DNA of 64,000 nucleotides, from NCBI GenBank assembly GCA_963821885.1, contig CAWGFN010000005.1, positions 186,001-250,000 on the forward strand, written 5' to 3'. Source of the stretch: Oleiagrimonas sp963821885 (GTDB lineage Bacteria; Pseudomonadota; Gammaproteobacteria; Xanthomonadales; Rhodanobacteraceae). The position numbers and the translations under genes are program-made. Under the pieces are notes generated by a model that was given only the letters and a program-made list of their open reading frames with translations, ran no database searches and was not told the DNA's origin. Positions 1 through 8,740 of the stretch are shown in pieces (the stretch's first letter is position 1; each line of letters starts with the position of its first letter).

Positions 1-1312
1 ACACCGGCTGGAACAGCACCGGCCGGCGCGGGGCGCGCAGGAACGCGCGCAGCGTCATCGACAGCATGCCGGCGCGCGGCGACAACAGTCTTCCGGTGCG
101 TGAGCGGCCGCCCTCGATGAAGTATTCGATGGGCACGCCGCGGTCGACCAGCTGCGCCAGGTATTCCTTGAAGATGGTCGAGTACAGCGCGTTGCCGCGG
201 AAACTGCGGCGCAGGAAGAACGCGCCGCCGCGGCGCAGGAAGCTGCCCAGCACCGGCAGGTTCAGGTTGGCGCCGGCGGCGATGTGCGGGACCACCACGC
301 CGGACACGTGCAGCTGGTAGCTCATCAGCAGGTAGTCGGCGTGGCTGCGGTGGCTGGGTACGTAGACCACTTCGTGGCCGGGCGCGACGGCGCGTGCCTT
401 GTCGAAGTGGTGCATGGCGATGCCGTCGTAGAGCTTGTTCCAGAACCACGACAGCAGGAACGAGGCCGAGCGCACCACGGGGTGCGAATAGTCGGCGGCG
501 ATCTCGCGCGCCATGGCATAGGCACGGCGCTCGGCCTTGAGCGGCGAGATCTTCTCGCGCGCCGCGGTGGCGGCGATGGCGCTGCGCACCGGTTCGGCGT
601 TGAGCACGCTGTCGAGCATGGTGCGCCGATGCGACAGGTCCGGCCCGATCACCGCCGCGCGGATGCGGCGGAAATGGGTGCGCAGCACGCGCGCGATCTT
701 GCGCGAGAGACGGTCGATGTCGACCACGTCCTCGGGGGTGTCCTCATCCAGCGCCTGGCGCAGGCTGACCGGGGCGGAGAAGTGAACCACGGTGTCGCGA
801 CCGTTCAGCAACAGCGCCAGCAGGCGGCGGAAGCGGCCCACGCCGACCCAGTTCTCCGAGAACAGCACGCGGAACCAGCCGCTGTCGCGCGCCGGCGCGC
901 GGCCCACGTAGATGGAGACCGGCACCAGCTGCACGTCGCTGTCCGGTGATTTGTTCACCGCGTCGATCAGCTGCGTCAGCGGCTGGTGGCCATAGCTGCG
1001 CTGGCCCAGGCCGCGCCGGCGGTTGAGCGCGAACATGGCGCGGCGACGGCGCAGCGGCAGGCCCTCGATGGCCTGACTGGGGTCGGGCAGGCCGGCCTCG
1101 CGGCAGGCGCGATCGAGGATCAGGGCGTCGGACAGGCCGTGGCGCTCGATGACGTAGCACACCGGCACGTCGGGCCGCAGCAGGGCAGCCGGCTCGGCGG
1201 GATCGCGCTTGATCCGCACCCACGGCTCAAGCAGGTGCGACAGCAGCGAGCGACGCCGCGGCCTGGACGCGCGGAGCGGGGCGCGTCCGGTATGAAAATC
1301 GGGGGTGTCCAT
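1..1312 (-). CDS. plsB: glycerol-3-phosphate 1-O-acyltransferase PlsB (partial)
   Basis: PlsB transfers an acyl group from acyl-ACP or acyl-CoA to sn-glycerol-3-phosphate, the first step of phospholipid synthesis at the inner membrane. The frame opens at ATG 1312-1310 and is open to the window edge, giving the first 437 residues; the family is about 800-870 residues, so roughly half is missing here. The acyltransferase blocks are present: HRSHAD (321-326, the HX4D catalytic motif), GGAFFLRR (362-369) and EGGRSRTGR (400-408). The N-terminal 300 residues match the helical region found only in the long PlsB type, not PlsC. It is read left from the lipoprotein gene at 1388. Recognition is firm; the C-terminus cannot be judged. 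Confidence 0.95.
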   Translation of the reverse strand, partial: MDTPDFHTGRAPLRASRPRRRSLLSHLLEPWVRIKRDPAEPAALLRPDVPVCYVIERHGLSDALILDRACREAGLPDPSQAIEGLPLRRRRAMFALNRRRGLGQRSYGHQPLTQLIDAVNKSPDSDVQLVPVSIYVGRAPARDSGWFRVLFSENWVGVGRFRRLLALLLNGRDTVVHFSAPVSLRQALDEDTPEDVVDIDRLSRKIARVLRTHFRRIRAAVIGPDLSHRRTMLDSVLNAEPVRSAIAATAAREKISPLKAERRAYAMAREIAADYSHPVVRSASFLLSWFWNKLYDGIAMHHFDKARAVAPGHEVVYVPSHRSHADYLLMSYQLHVSGVVVPHIAAGANLNLPVLGSFLRRGGAFFLRRSFRGNALYSTIFKEYLAQLVDRGVPIEYFIEGGRSRTGRLLSPRAGMLSMTLRAFLRAPRRPVLFQPV

Positions 1313-1345
1313 GCCCGATAGTGTACTCGGGGAGGCGGCGATCGT

Positions 1346-1374
1346 CCGGCATGCCGCGGCGTGCGGCATGCCGG
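1346..1374 (-). terminator. terminator-like hairpin after lipoprotein gene
   Basis: An 11-bp perfect stem (CCGGCATGCCG with its complement, 1346-1356 and 1364-1374) with a 7-nt loop lies between the lipoprotein gene end (1388) and the plsB start (1312). There is no U-tract on either strand, so intrinsic termination is doubtful. It could be a transcript-stabilising hairpin or part of a dispersed palindrome. Confidence 0.3.
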
Positions 1375-1387
1375 GGACCGCAGGTGC

Positions 1388-2317
1388 TTACTTGGCGGTG
1401 GAACCCGCCGGAGCCGGTGCGGCGGCGGTGCCTGCGGCGGCGGGGGCCTGCTCGTCCATGGCCTTGCGCCAGTGGTCGATCAGGTCCTTGTCATACCAGC
1501 GGTCGTCGATCTTGATCATGTCCACGGTCATGCTCTGCGGCTTGCCGAGCAGGGTGTAGTCCACCTCCACCGTGGCGGTGTGGGCATCGCTGGAGACCGT
1601 CTTGGCCTTCGCCGAGTCCAGGGTCTGGTCCACCGACAGGCCATAGACGTCCACGACCTGCTTGACGCCGTTCCAGGCCACGCCGTACTTGGCCAGCGCC
1701 TGGTCGTAGTTGAGCGCGACGGCCTGGTCGAGGGTCTTGAGATCGAGCTTGCGGGCCGTCGAAGTCACCACGCCGATGGCCTTCTTGACCTTGTCGGCGT
1801 CGGTCCAGTCGGTCTTTTGGGCCCAGCCGCCCAGGGCGTCGACGACATCCGTGGCCTGCTTCTTCTGGTCGGGCGTGAGCTGCTTGGAATTGCTGATCTG
1901 CGTATCCATCATCACCTGGCCCATGCCAATCATCATCGGCAGGCGGGCCTTGTACTGCTTGTCCATCTTCTCGAGCCGCGGCTGGACCTTGGCCCAGAGC
2001 TTCTGCTCGGCGTCGGGCGCGGTCAGCTGGGCCATGCCCTGGGCGAACTTCTGCCGGTCGGCGTCGCTGATGTCCTTGGTCTTCTTGTGGGCTTCGTCCC
2101 ACTTGGCGCGCATCTGCTTGTACTCGGCCGGCGGCAGGACGTGCTGCATCAGCGCGTCGAACTGGCCGTCCTTGAGCAGCTGCACCGAAGTCAGCACGGT
2201 TTTCGCCGGCGTCGTGCTGGCGGTGGGCGAGGGTTGCGAATGGTCACCCTTGCCGCAGGCCGGCAACAGGGCGAAGGCGAAGGCTGCGACGAGCCAACGG
2301 GATCGGACGTTGTACAT
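1388..2317 (-). CDS. putative lipoprotein, unknown function
   Basis: A 309-residue protein starting at ATG 2317, preceded by a GGAG ribosome site about 9 nt upstream; a longer GTG-initiated reading to 2407 lacks such support. The N-terminus is a lipoprotein signal: basic MYNVRSR, a hydrophobic core, then lipobox LLPAC with Cys at residue 21, so it should be lipid-anchored in the envelope. The mature part is mainly helical, with a charged middle rich in Lys and Asp and an Ala/Pro-rich C-terminal tail. I recognise no catalytic motif or named family. It lies between the acid phosphatase gene and plsB on the same strand, but a terminator separates it from the phosphatase, so it is probably transcribed on its own. 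Confidence 0.8.
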   Translation of the reverse strand: MYNVRSRWLVAAFAFALLPACGKGDHSQPSPTASTTPAKTVLTSVQLLKDGQFDALMQHVLPPAEYKQMRAKWDEAHKKTKDISDADRQKFAQGMAQLTAPDAEQKLWAKVQPRLEKMDKQYKARLPMMIGMGQVMMDTQISNSKQLTPDQKKQATDVVDALGGWAQKTDWTDADKVKKAIGVVTSTARKLDLKTLDQAVALNYDQALAKYGVAWNGVKQVVDVYGLSVDQTLDSAKAKTVSSDAHTATVEVDYTLLGKPQSMTVDMIKIDDRWYDKDLIDHWRKAMDEQAPAAAGTAAAPAPAGSTAK

Positions 2318-2454
2318 GCGGATGGACTCCGGTGAATGTCGAGGGGGCAGCGTAGATGCAGGGTCCTTGCCCGGGCAAGTGAGGAACGGCACAAGGTCGT
2401 AAGTCACGGCCCGCGGGATCCCGCGAGGGGTGTGTCGGGTCGGTCGTCACCATG

Positions 2455-2485
2455 AAAAAGCCCCGCGCCGTTCCTGGCGCGGGGC
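2455..2485 (-). terminator. rho-independent terminator of acid phosphatase gene
   Basis: On the minus strand a stem GCCCCGCGCC / GGCGCGGGGC (2460-2485, loop of about 6 nt) is followed directly by a run of five U (AAAAA at 2455-2459 on the plus strand). It lies 120 nt beyond the stop of the minus-strand acid phosphatase gene. Confidence 0.8.
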
Positions 2486-2607
2486 GATCCGGAAACAAGC
2501 CGGTAGGGAAATGGCCGGCGGAAAGCGCGTAACCGATCCGGCGCAGACAGCTTAGCCCGCGCCGGAAGTTAAGGCAAGGCGCAAGGTATGTATTGCAACT
2601 TGTTGAT

Positions 2608-3522
2608 TTATTTGCCTTCGCTATGCAGGGCGTCGATCTTGTCCTTGCGCCGTAGCGTGTCGGGCTGGTCCCAGACGTTGTTGAACAGCGCCGGCTCCCA
2701 GGACCCGTACATCGGATTGGGCAGGACGAACCAGCGCTCGCCGATCCAGTTCGCGTACGGCTTCATTACCGCGCGGCGTCCGGCCGGGGTGTTGCTGAGC
2801 ACGGTGACGAAGTCCCCGAGCTGGTCGCCGAACTGCATCAGCACCCGGTAGTGGCGGCCGATCAGCTGGCGCCGGCAGGTCTTCTGCGAGCCGATCAGCT
2901 CGCAGCCCTTCACGTAGGTGCCCAGGCCCAGGAAGGCGTCGCCCTCGACCGGGAAGCCCAGTTTGCGCAGGTTGCCCAGGGTGGCGCTGTCCAGGTCCTT
3001 GGCGCGGTTGGAGAGGTAGAACACGCGCACGCCGTGGCGCGCCGCGAAGCGGGTGAACTCCAGCGCGCCGGGCAGCGCGGGGGCCTTCTCCTCGCGTACC
3101 CAGGCCGCCCAGCTGGCGTCGTCGTAGTAGCTGTTCTTGCGGATCAGGCGCGCCTCGTAGGGCGAGTTGTCCAGCACGGTCTCGTCCACGTCCAGGATCA
3201 CCGCCGGCTTCAGCGCGCGTACCGGGCCGTCGCGCTCGTCGTGCGGCAGCGCGTCCCAGCTCTTGTCGCGCAGGGCCTCGAGCAGTTTTTCACGGGCGTC
3301 GCGGTAGATCTCGCGGAACACCAGGTCGTGCTCGACCGACAACTGCGACCACACCGTGGCCTGCAGCAGGTCGTTCGGACCGGGTCCGGCCGGCGCGGCC
3401 GCGGGCTGCGGCGCCGCTGCGGTCGCCACGGGCGCGGGGGCGGGCGTCGGCGCCGGTCGCGGCGTGGTGGCGGCGCAGCCCACCAGCAGCAGGCCGGCGA
3501 GCAGGGGAACAACGTGCCTCAT
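2608..3522 (-). CDS. HAD acid phosphatase, lipoprotein e(P4) / 5'-nucleotidase family
   Basis: A 304-residue lipoprotein with lipobox LLVGC (Cys 16), then an Ala/Pro-rich linker of about 30 residues, then a HAD phosphatase domain. The nucleophile motif is DVDETVLDN (111-119), where the first Asp takes the phosphoryl group and the second is the general acid. The second HAD motif is in VRVFYLSNRAKD. In this family the enzyme is anchored on the periplasmic face of the outer membrane and dephosphorylates nucleotides or other small phosphomonoesters (for example NMN in Haemophilus e(P4)); the substrate here is not known. It is a single gene with its own terminator. A divergent AI-2E-type gene lies 157 nt away. 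Confidence 0.88.
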   Translation of the reverse strand: MRHVVPLLAGLLLVGCAATTPRPAPTPAPAPVATAAAPQPAAAPAGPGPNDLLQATVWSQLSVEHDLVFREIYRDAREKLLEALRDKSWDALPHDERDGPVRALKPAVILDVDETVLDNSPYEARLIRKNSYYDDASWAAWVREEKAPALPGALEFTRFAARHGVRVFYLSNRAKDLDSATLGNLRKLGFPVEGDAFLGLGTYVKGCELIGSQKTCRRQLIGRHYRVLMQFGDQLGDFVTVLSNTPAGRRAVMKPYANWIGERWFVLPNPMYGSWEPALFNNVWDQPDTLRRKDKIDALHSEGK

Positions 3523-3679
3523 GGGGTTCTCCGTCTATGAATCGTCTCGCCGAACCGGCGAGTGTGCCGAAAGTGTACGACAGCGCGGTGACAGCTCCGA
3601 TCGCTGAACGGACATGACCGGCGGGACTGGTCAGGCGCCGGGGTGGCTGACAGACTGCCCGTCCGCAGGAGAGCCTCGC

Positions 3680-4708
3680 ATGTCGTCACCCATCGCCCTG
3701 TCCCCCCGCCAGATCACCCTGACCAGCTTCGCGGTGGCCGCGATCAGCCTGTGGCTGGTGCTGCGGTTGCATCTGTTGCCGGCGTTGCTTGCCGGGCTGC
3801 TGGTGTACGAGCTGATCGTCACCGCCACCAACCTGTTGCAGCGGCGCTGGATCGGCAGCCGCAACCGCGCGCGCTGGATCGTGGTCAGCGTGCTGGCGGT
3901 GATGCTGGTCGGCCTGCTGACGCTGGCGGTGTTCGGCACGGTGTCGGTGCTGCATGCCGAGCTGGGCAACCCGCAGGATTTCTGGAGCCAGCAGATGATG
4001 CCGCTGGTGGACAGGGCGCGACAGCAACTGCCGCCGTGGGTGGTCGACCACCTGCCCGACAGCGTCGACGACCTGCGCAACAACGCCCTGAACTGGCTGC
4101 AGGCGCATACCGGCACGCTGCAACTGGCCGGCAAGGAAGCCGCGCGCCTGCTGGTGCAAATCCTCATCGGCCTGGTGCTGGGCGCGATCGTCGCCCTCAG
4201 CCACGTGCGCGCGCATGGCGAGGACGGCCCGCTGACCGAGGCGCTGTCCGAGCGCGCCGAGCGCCTGGCCGGGGCGTTCCACGACATCGTCTTCGCGCAG
4301 GTGCGCATCTCGCTGGTCAACACGGTGTTCACCGCGACCTTCCTGCTCGGCGTGCTGCCGCTGTTCGGGGTGCACCTGCCGCTGGCCAAGACCCTGGTGC
4401 TGGTGACCTTCCTGGCCGGGTTGCTGCCGGTCATCGGCAACCTGATCTCCAACACGTTGATCACCATCGTGGCGCTGTCGGTGTCGCTGGGCACCGGCAT
4501 CGCGGCGCTGGTGTTCCTGATCGGCATCCACAAGCTGGAGTACTTCCTCAACGCGCACATCGTCGGCACCCGCATCCGCGCCCGCGCCTGGGAGCTGCTG
4601 GTGGCGATGCTGGTGATGGAGGCCGCGTTCGGCCTGGCCGGGCTGATCGTGGCGCCGATCTACTACGCCTACCTCAAGAGCGAGCTCAAGCAGGCCGGGC
4701 TGGTGTGA
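3680..4708 (+). CDS. AI-2E family (PerM/YdiK-type) membrane transporter
   Basis: A 342-residue polytopic membrane protein. Start ATG 3680 is preceded by AGGAG at ideal spacing; an in-frame ATG at 3614 would add 22 residues unlike the family. About seven to eight hydrophobic segments are visible: a paired N-terminal block, a soluble stretch of about 90 residues after the third helix (from VSVLHAEL), and a C-terminal group containing the PVIGN and HKLEYFLNAHIVG signatures of the AI-2E transporter family (PF01594). Members export autoinducer-2 or act as Na+/H+ antiporters; which one applies here cannot be told. It is transcribed alone. Confidence 0.88.
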   Translation: MSSPIALSPRQITLTSFAVAAISLWLVLRLHLLPALLAGLLVYELIVTATNLLQRRWIGSRNRARWIVVSVLAVMLVGLLTLAVFGTVSVLHAELGNPQDFWSQQMMPLVDRARQQLPPWVVDHLPDSVDDLRNNALNWLQAHTGTLQLAGKEAARLLVQILIGLVLGAIVALSHVRAHGEDGPLTEALSERAERLAGAFHDIVFAQVRISLVNTVFTATFLLGVLPLFGVHLPLAKTLVLVTFLAGLLPVIGNLISNTLITIVALSVSLGTGIAALVFLIGIHKLEYFLNAHIVGTRIRARAWELLVAMLVMEAAFGLAGLIVAPIYYAYLKSELKQAGLV

Positions 4709-4787
4709 GCGCGATGCCCGGGACGTCCCCGGTGTCGAAGGTTTCCGGTTTCACTACAGGCGCGGAACGTATGGCGGACATCCGCCC

Positions 4788-4924
4788 GTAGCCCGGATAA
4801 GGCCCATGGCCGCATCCGGGTAGTGTTTGGCTCACGCGCAGGGTTTCATGCCCGTTTGCTGTCTGTCGCCGATTTTCCGTGTCCTTGGAGCCACTCCCGG
4901 ATGCGCTTGGCTGATCCGGGCTAC
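4788..4924. repeat. dispersed palindromic repeat, copy 1
   Basis: The element begins GTAGCCCGGATAAGG and ends CTGATCCGGGCTAC, so its outer arms are inverted repeats. Internal arms CGCATCCGGG and CCCGGATGCG are also complementary. The spacer between the inner arms is about 70 nt. A closely related shorter copy is at 11425-11510. It occupies most of the gap between the convergent AI-2E and rep genes. This resembles REP/BIME-type intergenic repeats; no transposase is nearby. Confidence 0.7.
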
Positions 4925-4964
4925 GGCGATTCGGATCCGGTATTTGCGTGGGACCCGGGTGTGC

Positions 4965-6944
4965 TCAGTCGCCGAGCATGGCGGCCAGGCGCGCGATGTG
5001 CGATGCGGCGGTCTCGCGCGCGACCTCGGCGTCGGCGTCGGGGTCGCGTCCCTGCCAGTGCAGCTCGCCCTCGGGCAATTCCTTGAGGAAGCGGCTGGGA
5101 CGGTTGGCCTGCACTTCGCCGTAGCGGCGCGTGCGGGCGCTGAAGGTCAGGGTCAGCAGTTCCTTGGCGCGGGTGATGCCCACGTACATCAGACGCCGCT
5201 CTTCCTCCACCCGCCCCTCGTCCAGCGCGCCCTCGTGCGGCAGCGTGCCGTCCTCGCAGCCGGCGATGAACACGAAGCGGAACTCCAGGCCCTTGGCGCC
5301 GTGCAGGGTCATCATGCGCAGGGCGTTGCCGGGATCGTCGCGGTCGGCGTGGCTGAGCAGGGCCAGTTGCGCGGCCAGGTCGCCGGCGCGGCCGCCGTCC
5401 TTGCCCATGGCGCGGAACCAGTCGACCAGTTCGCGCAGGTTGCCCATGCGGCGCTCGCGAGTGCTGGCCTCGGGGGTCTGCGCGGCCAGGTGCTCGGCGT
5501 AATGGGTGCGCTCGAGCACCGCCTCGACCAGGTCCGCGGCGTGGGCGTGCCGGGCCTCGTGGCGCAGGCCGTCGATCAGCCGCACGAAGCCGGCCAGGGC
5601 GGCGGCCGGGCGTGGCGCCAGCGCCTTCAGCGCGGCGTCGTTGCGCGCCGCCTCCAGCAGCGAGACGTGCCGCGACTGCGCCAGGGTGCCGAGCTTTTCC
5701 AGCGTGGTGGCGCCGATCTCGCGCTTGGGACAATTGACCACGCGCAGGAAGGCCGCGTCGTCGGACGGGTTGGCCACCAGGCGCAGGTAGCACAGCACGT
5801 CCTTGACCTCGGCACGGTCCAGGAACGACAGCGCGCCGGACAGGTGGTACGGCACGCGGGCCAGGCGCAGCGCCTTCTCCAGCGCGCGCGCCTGGTGGTT
5901 GCCGCGATACAGGATCGCGAATTCATTCCAGCGCGCGGTGTGCTTCTCGGCCAGGTGCGCGGCGATCGAGGCGATGCGCTCGGCCTCGTGGTCGGCGTCG
6001 GTGCACTCGAGCACGCGGATCGGCGGCCCGTCCGGCAGCTCGCTCCACAGCTTCTTCGCGTGCAGGTGCGGGTTGTTGGCGATCAGCGTGTTGGCCGCGC
6101 GCAGGATGCGCTTGGCGCAGCGGTAGTTCTGTTCCAGCTTGATGATCTTCAGGGCCGGATAGTCGGCGCCCAACTGGTCGATGTTCTCCGGATTGGCGCC
6201 GCGCCAGGCGTAGATCGACTGGTCGTCGTCGCCCACGCAGGTGAACGCGCCGCGTGGCCCGGCCAGGTGCTTGAGCAGGCGGTACTGGGCATCGTTGGTG
6301 TCCTGGTATTCGTCCACCAGCAGGTAGCGCAGGCGCTCCTGCCAGCCGGCGCGGGCCTCGGCATCGGCGTCGAGCACGCGCAGCGGCAGGCGGATCAGGT
6401 CGTCGAAGTCGACCGCGTTGTAGGCGGCAAGGCGCTGCTGGTAGCGCGCGTAGATGCCGGCGGCCTCCAGCTCGCGTCCGCCGCGCGCGGCCTCGGCCGC
6501 CTCTTCCGGCGAAAGCCCGGCGTTCTTGGCCTGCGAGACCAGGTTGCGCAGCGCCCACAGCGCATCGGGCTTGATGCCGGCCGGTGCCAGCTCCTTGATC
6601 AGCGCGCCGCTGTCGTCGGCATCGAGTACCGAGAAGTTGCGGCGCAGGCCAGCGCGTTCGTGCTCGATGTGCAGGAACTTCAGGCCCAGCGCGTGGAAGG
6701 TGCACACGGTCAGCGCCTGCGCGGCCTCGGCCGGCACCAGCTTCGCCACGCGCTCGCGCATCTCGCGCGCGGCCTTGTTGGTGAAGGTGATGGCCGCGAT
6801 CTTGCCCGGCGCCAGCTGCCGGCGCGCGATCAGGTGGGCGATCTTCTCGGTGATGACGCGGGTCTTGCCCGAACCCGCGCCGGCCAGCACCAGCAGCGGA
6901 ACATCGCAGGTTTCGACGGCTTCGCGTTGTTGCGGGTTGAGCAT
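4965..6944 (-). CDS. rep: ATP-dependent DNA helicase Rep
   Basis: A 659-residue UvrD/Rep superfamily 1A helicase that moves 3'-5' on single-stranded DNA and helps replication forks pass protein blocks. Motifs in order: Q-motif NPQQREAV (3-10), Walker A GAGSGKT (22-28), motif Ia TFTNKAA, Walker B DEYQDTN (211-217), motif III DDDQSIYAWRGA, motif IV EQNYR, motif V MTLHGAKGLEF and motif VI YVGITRAK. Length and N-terminus match Rep (about 670 residues) rather than UvrD (about 720). The start is ATG 6944. It is divergent from tdk, with a 134-nt intergenic region for both promoters. Confidence 0.95.
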   Translation of the reverse strand: MLNPQQREAVETCDVPLLVLAGAGSGKTRVITEKIAHLIARRQLAPGKIAAITFTNKAAREMRERVAKLVPAEAAQALTVCTFHALGLKFLHIEHERAGLRRNFSVLDADDSGALIKELAPAGIKPDALWALRNLVSQAKNAGLSPEEAAEAARGGRELEAAGIYARYQQRLAAYNAVDFDDLIRLPLRVLDADAEARAGWQERLRYLLVDEYQDTNDAQYRLLKHLAGPRGAFTCVGDDDQSIYAWRGANPENIDQLGADYPALKIIKLEQNYRCAKRILRAANTLIANNPHLHAKKLWSELPDGPPIRVLECTDADHEAERIASIAAHLAEKHTARWNEFAILYRGNHQARALEKALRLARVPYHLSGALSFLDRAEVKDVLCYLRLVANPSDDAAFLRVVNCPKREIGATTLEKLGTLAQSRHVSLLEAARNDAALKALAPRPAAALAGFVRLIDGLRHEARHAHAADLVEAVLERTHYAEHLAAQTPEASTRERRMGNLRELVDWFRAMGKDGGRAGDLAAQLALLSHADRDDPGNALRMMTLHGAKGLEFRFVFIAGCEDGTLPHEGALDEGRVEEERRLMYVGITRAKELLTLTFSARTRRYGEVQANRPSRFLKELPEGELHWQGRDPDADAEVARETAASHIARLAAMLGD

Positions 6945-7078
6945 GGGCGTCCGGGACGGGAGGGTGCGGGCGCGCCGAGGATAGCAGCCCCTCCGGCGTC
7001 ATCGAGCCACGTTACACTGTGCGTCTGCGCGGATCGCGATGCGGCCCGCGGTTCCCCGTTCTTGACTCCGGCATCTCG

Positions 7079-7807
7079 ATGGCCAAGCTGTATTTCTATT
7101 ATTCGGCGATGAATGCCGGCAAGACCACCACCTTGCTGCAGAGCGCCTACAACTATCACGAGCGCGGCATGCGCACGCTGATCCTCAAGCCGGCGATCGA
7201 CACGCGCGAGGAATCCCCGGCGCCCCCATCCGGCCCTCCGGACCACCTTCCCCCGCAAGCAGGGGAAGGCAAGGGCTCGTCGCCGAAGGCGACGAGCGGT
7301 GCCGAAGGCGTGGTGGCCTCGCGGATCGGCCTGAAGGCCAATGCGCGGCGCTTTTCCGCCGACGCCGACCTGCTGGAGATCGTGCGTGGCGCTATCGACG
7401 CGCGCGGCGCGCTGGGCTGCGTGCTGGTCGACGAGGCGCAATTCCTGACCCGCGCGCAGGCCTGGCAGCTGACCGACGTGGTCGACGCGCTGGGCATCCC
7501 GGTGCTGGCCTACGGGCTGCGCACGGATTTCCGCGGCGAACTGTTCGAGGGCAGCCGCCACCTGCTGGCCTGGGCCGACAACCTGGAGGAGATCAAGACG
7601 ATCTGCCACAGCGGCCGCAAGGCGACCATGGTGGTGCGCGTGGACGATCAGGGCCGCGCGGTCAGCGACGGGCCGCAGGTGGAAATCGGCGGCAATGATC
7701 GCTATGTCTCGGTGAGCCGCGCCGAATTCAAGAAGATCATGGCCGGCGAAGGCCGCGTGGAACTGCAACAGAGCGTGCTGCCGCTGGGCGAGCGCGCCGA
7801 GGACTGA
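7079..7807 (+). CDS. tdk: thymidine kinase with in-frame repeat insert
   Basis: Type II (TK1-like) thymidine kinase, which phosphorylates thymidine to dTMP in the salvage pathway. The start is ATG 7079, giving the family N-terminus MAKLYFYYSAMNAGKTT with the P-loop at 10-17. Further landmarks are DEAQF (Walker B), YGLRTDF and the C-terminal ICHSGRKATM and EIGGNDRYVSV blocks. The protein is 242 residues against about 205 in E. coli. The excess is one block, residues 44-77, inserted after the DTR of the flexible loop that normally runs straight into V-x-SRIGL. That block is encoded by palindromic repeat DNA and is Pro/Gly/Ser-rich. All catalytic motifs are intact, so the enzyme is probably active. 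It lies 12 nt ahead of a hypothetical gene, likely co-transcribed. Confidence 0.95.
   Translation: MAKLYFYYSAMNAGKTTTLLQSAYNYHERGMRTLILKPAIDTREESPAPPSGPPDHLPPQAGEGKGSSPKATSGAEGVVASRIGLKANARRFSADADLLEIVRGAIDARGALGCVLVDEAQFLTRAQAWQLTDVVDALGIPVLAYGLRTDFRGELFEGSRHLLAWADNLEEIKTICHSGRKATMVVRVDDQGRAVSDGPQVEIGGNDRYVSVSRAEFKKIMAGEGRVELQQSVLPLGERAED
7208..7309. repeat. REP-like palindromic repeat inserted in tdk
   Basis: About 102 nt with two successive hairpins: CCTTCCCCCGCAAGCAGGGG followed by AAGG (stem CCTTCCCC/GGGGAAGG), then CTCGTCGCCGAAGGCGACGAG-type (stem CTCGTCGCC/GGCGACGAG, loop GAA). It is preceded by CCCCCATCCGGCCCTCCGG, a leader often found with this repeat type in proteobacterial intergenic DNA (from memory). 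The length is a multiple of three and free of stops in the tdk frame, so translation continues through it. Confidence 0.75.
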
Positions 7808-7819
7808 ACGAGGATCGTC

Positions 7820-8596
7820 ATGCCCCCATCCGCCACCGGCCCGACCTGGCCGCGACCCTACTGGTCGCCGGGCGACGAGCATGCGGTGCTGCTGTTCTTC
7901 GTCTTCGGGACGTTTGCCGAGAATCTGCGCATCCCCGCCGCCCGCCACGGCAGCAAGGGCCTTCCCGAGGGCGTGGAGCTGTTCCGCTATCCGCGCGAGG
8001 TGCTGGAGCAGTGGGAGGGTTACCCGCTGCACGGGGCGTTGGGCGAGCTGCTGCGCCAGGATCACCCGTCCGCCTACGCTGCCGCGCAGAAGGCGCCGGA
8101 GGTGCTGAGCGTGCGCGGGCGCATCGAGGATCCGGACAGCCTGGACTACCTCAACGACACCCTGGGCGTGATCGCCGCGCTGATGGACATCGGCGGGGTG
8201 GCCGTGGTCGATCCGCAGATCCTGAGCCTGTTCGACGGTCCGCGCTGGCGCGAGCGCTTCATGATCGAAGGCGGCGCGCCGCCGCGCAACCATGTGCTTA
8301 TCCTGTGCAACACCGATGACGAGTCCGACGACGACGCGTCCTGGGTCCGGACCCGCGGCATGCGCAAGTTCGGTCGTCCGGACGTCAGCATCCGCGGCGT
8401 GCCCGTCGCGCAGGCCGATGCGGCCGGTGAGTTGTGCATGCGCCTGGTGCAGATGCAGGTGATGGGCGCGCATTTCACGGTGGGCCAGGAGCTGGAGATC
8501 GAGGGCCTGCCGGGCGTGCTGCGCGCGGCGCCGGGCGGCAGCCTGGACGATCCGCATTTCAACAACACCCACGTGCGCTTCGACTGGCCGGAGTGA
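7820..8596 (+). CDS. conserved hypothetical protein
   Basis: A 258-residue soluble protein with no signal peptide or membrane segment; the start at ATG 7820 lies 12 nt after tdk. It opens with a short segment PRPYWSPGDEHAVLLFFVFG and has mixed alpha/beta character, with an acidic run TDDESDDDAS near the middle. The C-terminal half has GELCMRLVQMQVMGAHF followed by a conserved-looking FNNTHVRFDWPE ending. I do not recognise the family and no catalytic motif stands out. Spacing suggests co-transcription with tdk, but this gives no clear functional link. Confidence 0.75.
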   Translation: MPPSATGPTWPRPYWSPGDEHAVLLFFVFGTFAENLRIPAARHGSKGLPEGVELFRYPREVLEQWEGYPLHGALGELLRQDHPSAYAAAQKAPEVLSVRGRIEDPDSLDYLNDTLGVIAALMDIGGVAVVDPQILSLFDGPRWRERFMIEGGAPPRNHVLILCNTDDESDDDASWVRTRGMRKFGRPDVSIRGVPVAQADAAGELCMRLVQMQVMGAHFTVGQELEIEGLPGVLRAAPGGSLDDPHFNNTHVRFDWPE

Positions 8597-8658
8597 GGTG
8601 CGTCGTCAAGCCCTTCGGTCACGGCGCACCCCAGTGATACCGAGGGCCTGCCTGGTCC

Positions 8659-8722
8659 TTGTAGGAGCTGCGACCGAAGGAAGTGCCCGTGGTATGACCC
8701 AAGGGAATGCCCGTGGCGCGAC
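8659..8722. repeat. possible fragment of TTGTAGGAGC-type dispersed repeat
   Basis: CTTGTAGGAGCTGCGACCG at 8658-8676 resembles the start of a dispersed repeat common near Pseudomonas and Xanthomonadaceae genes (from memory). It is followed by two imperfect direct copies, AAGTGCCCGTGG and GAATGCCCGTGG, 26 nt apart. Only this one locus was seen, so assignment as a repeat is tentative. It lies in the 144-nt gap between convergent genes. Confidence 0.3.
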
Positions 8723-8740
8723 GGCGCGGTGCTCGCCGGC

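Noticed and set aside
7203..7309. Small CRISPR-like or tandem repeat array in tdk
   Set aside because: The two hairpins are different in sequence and occur once each, with no repeat-spacer periodicity.
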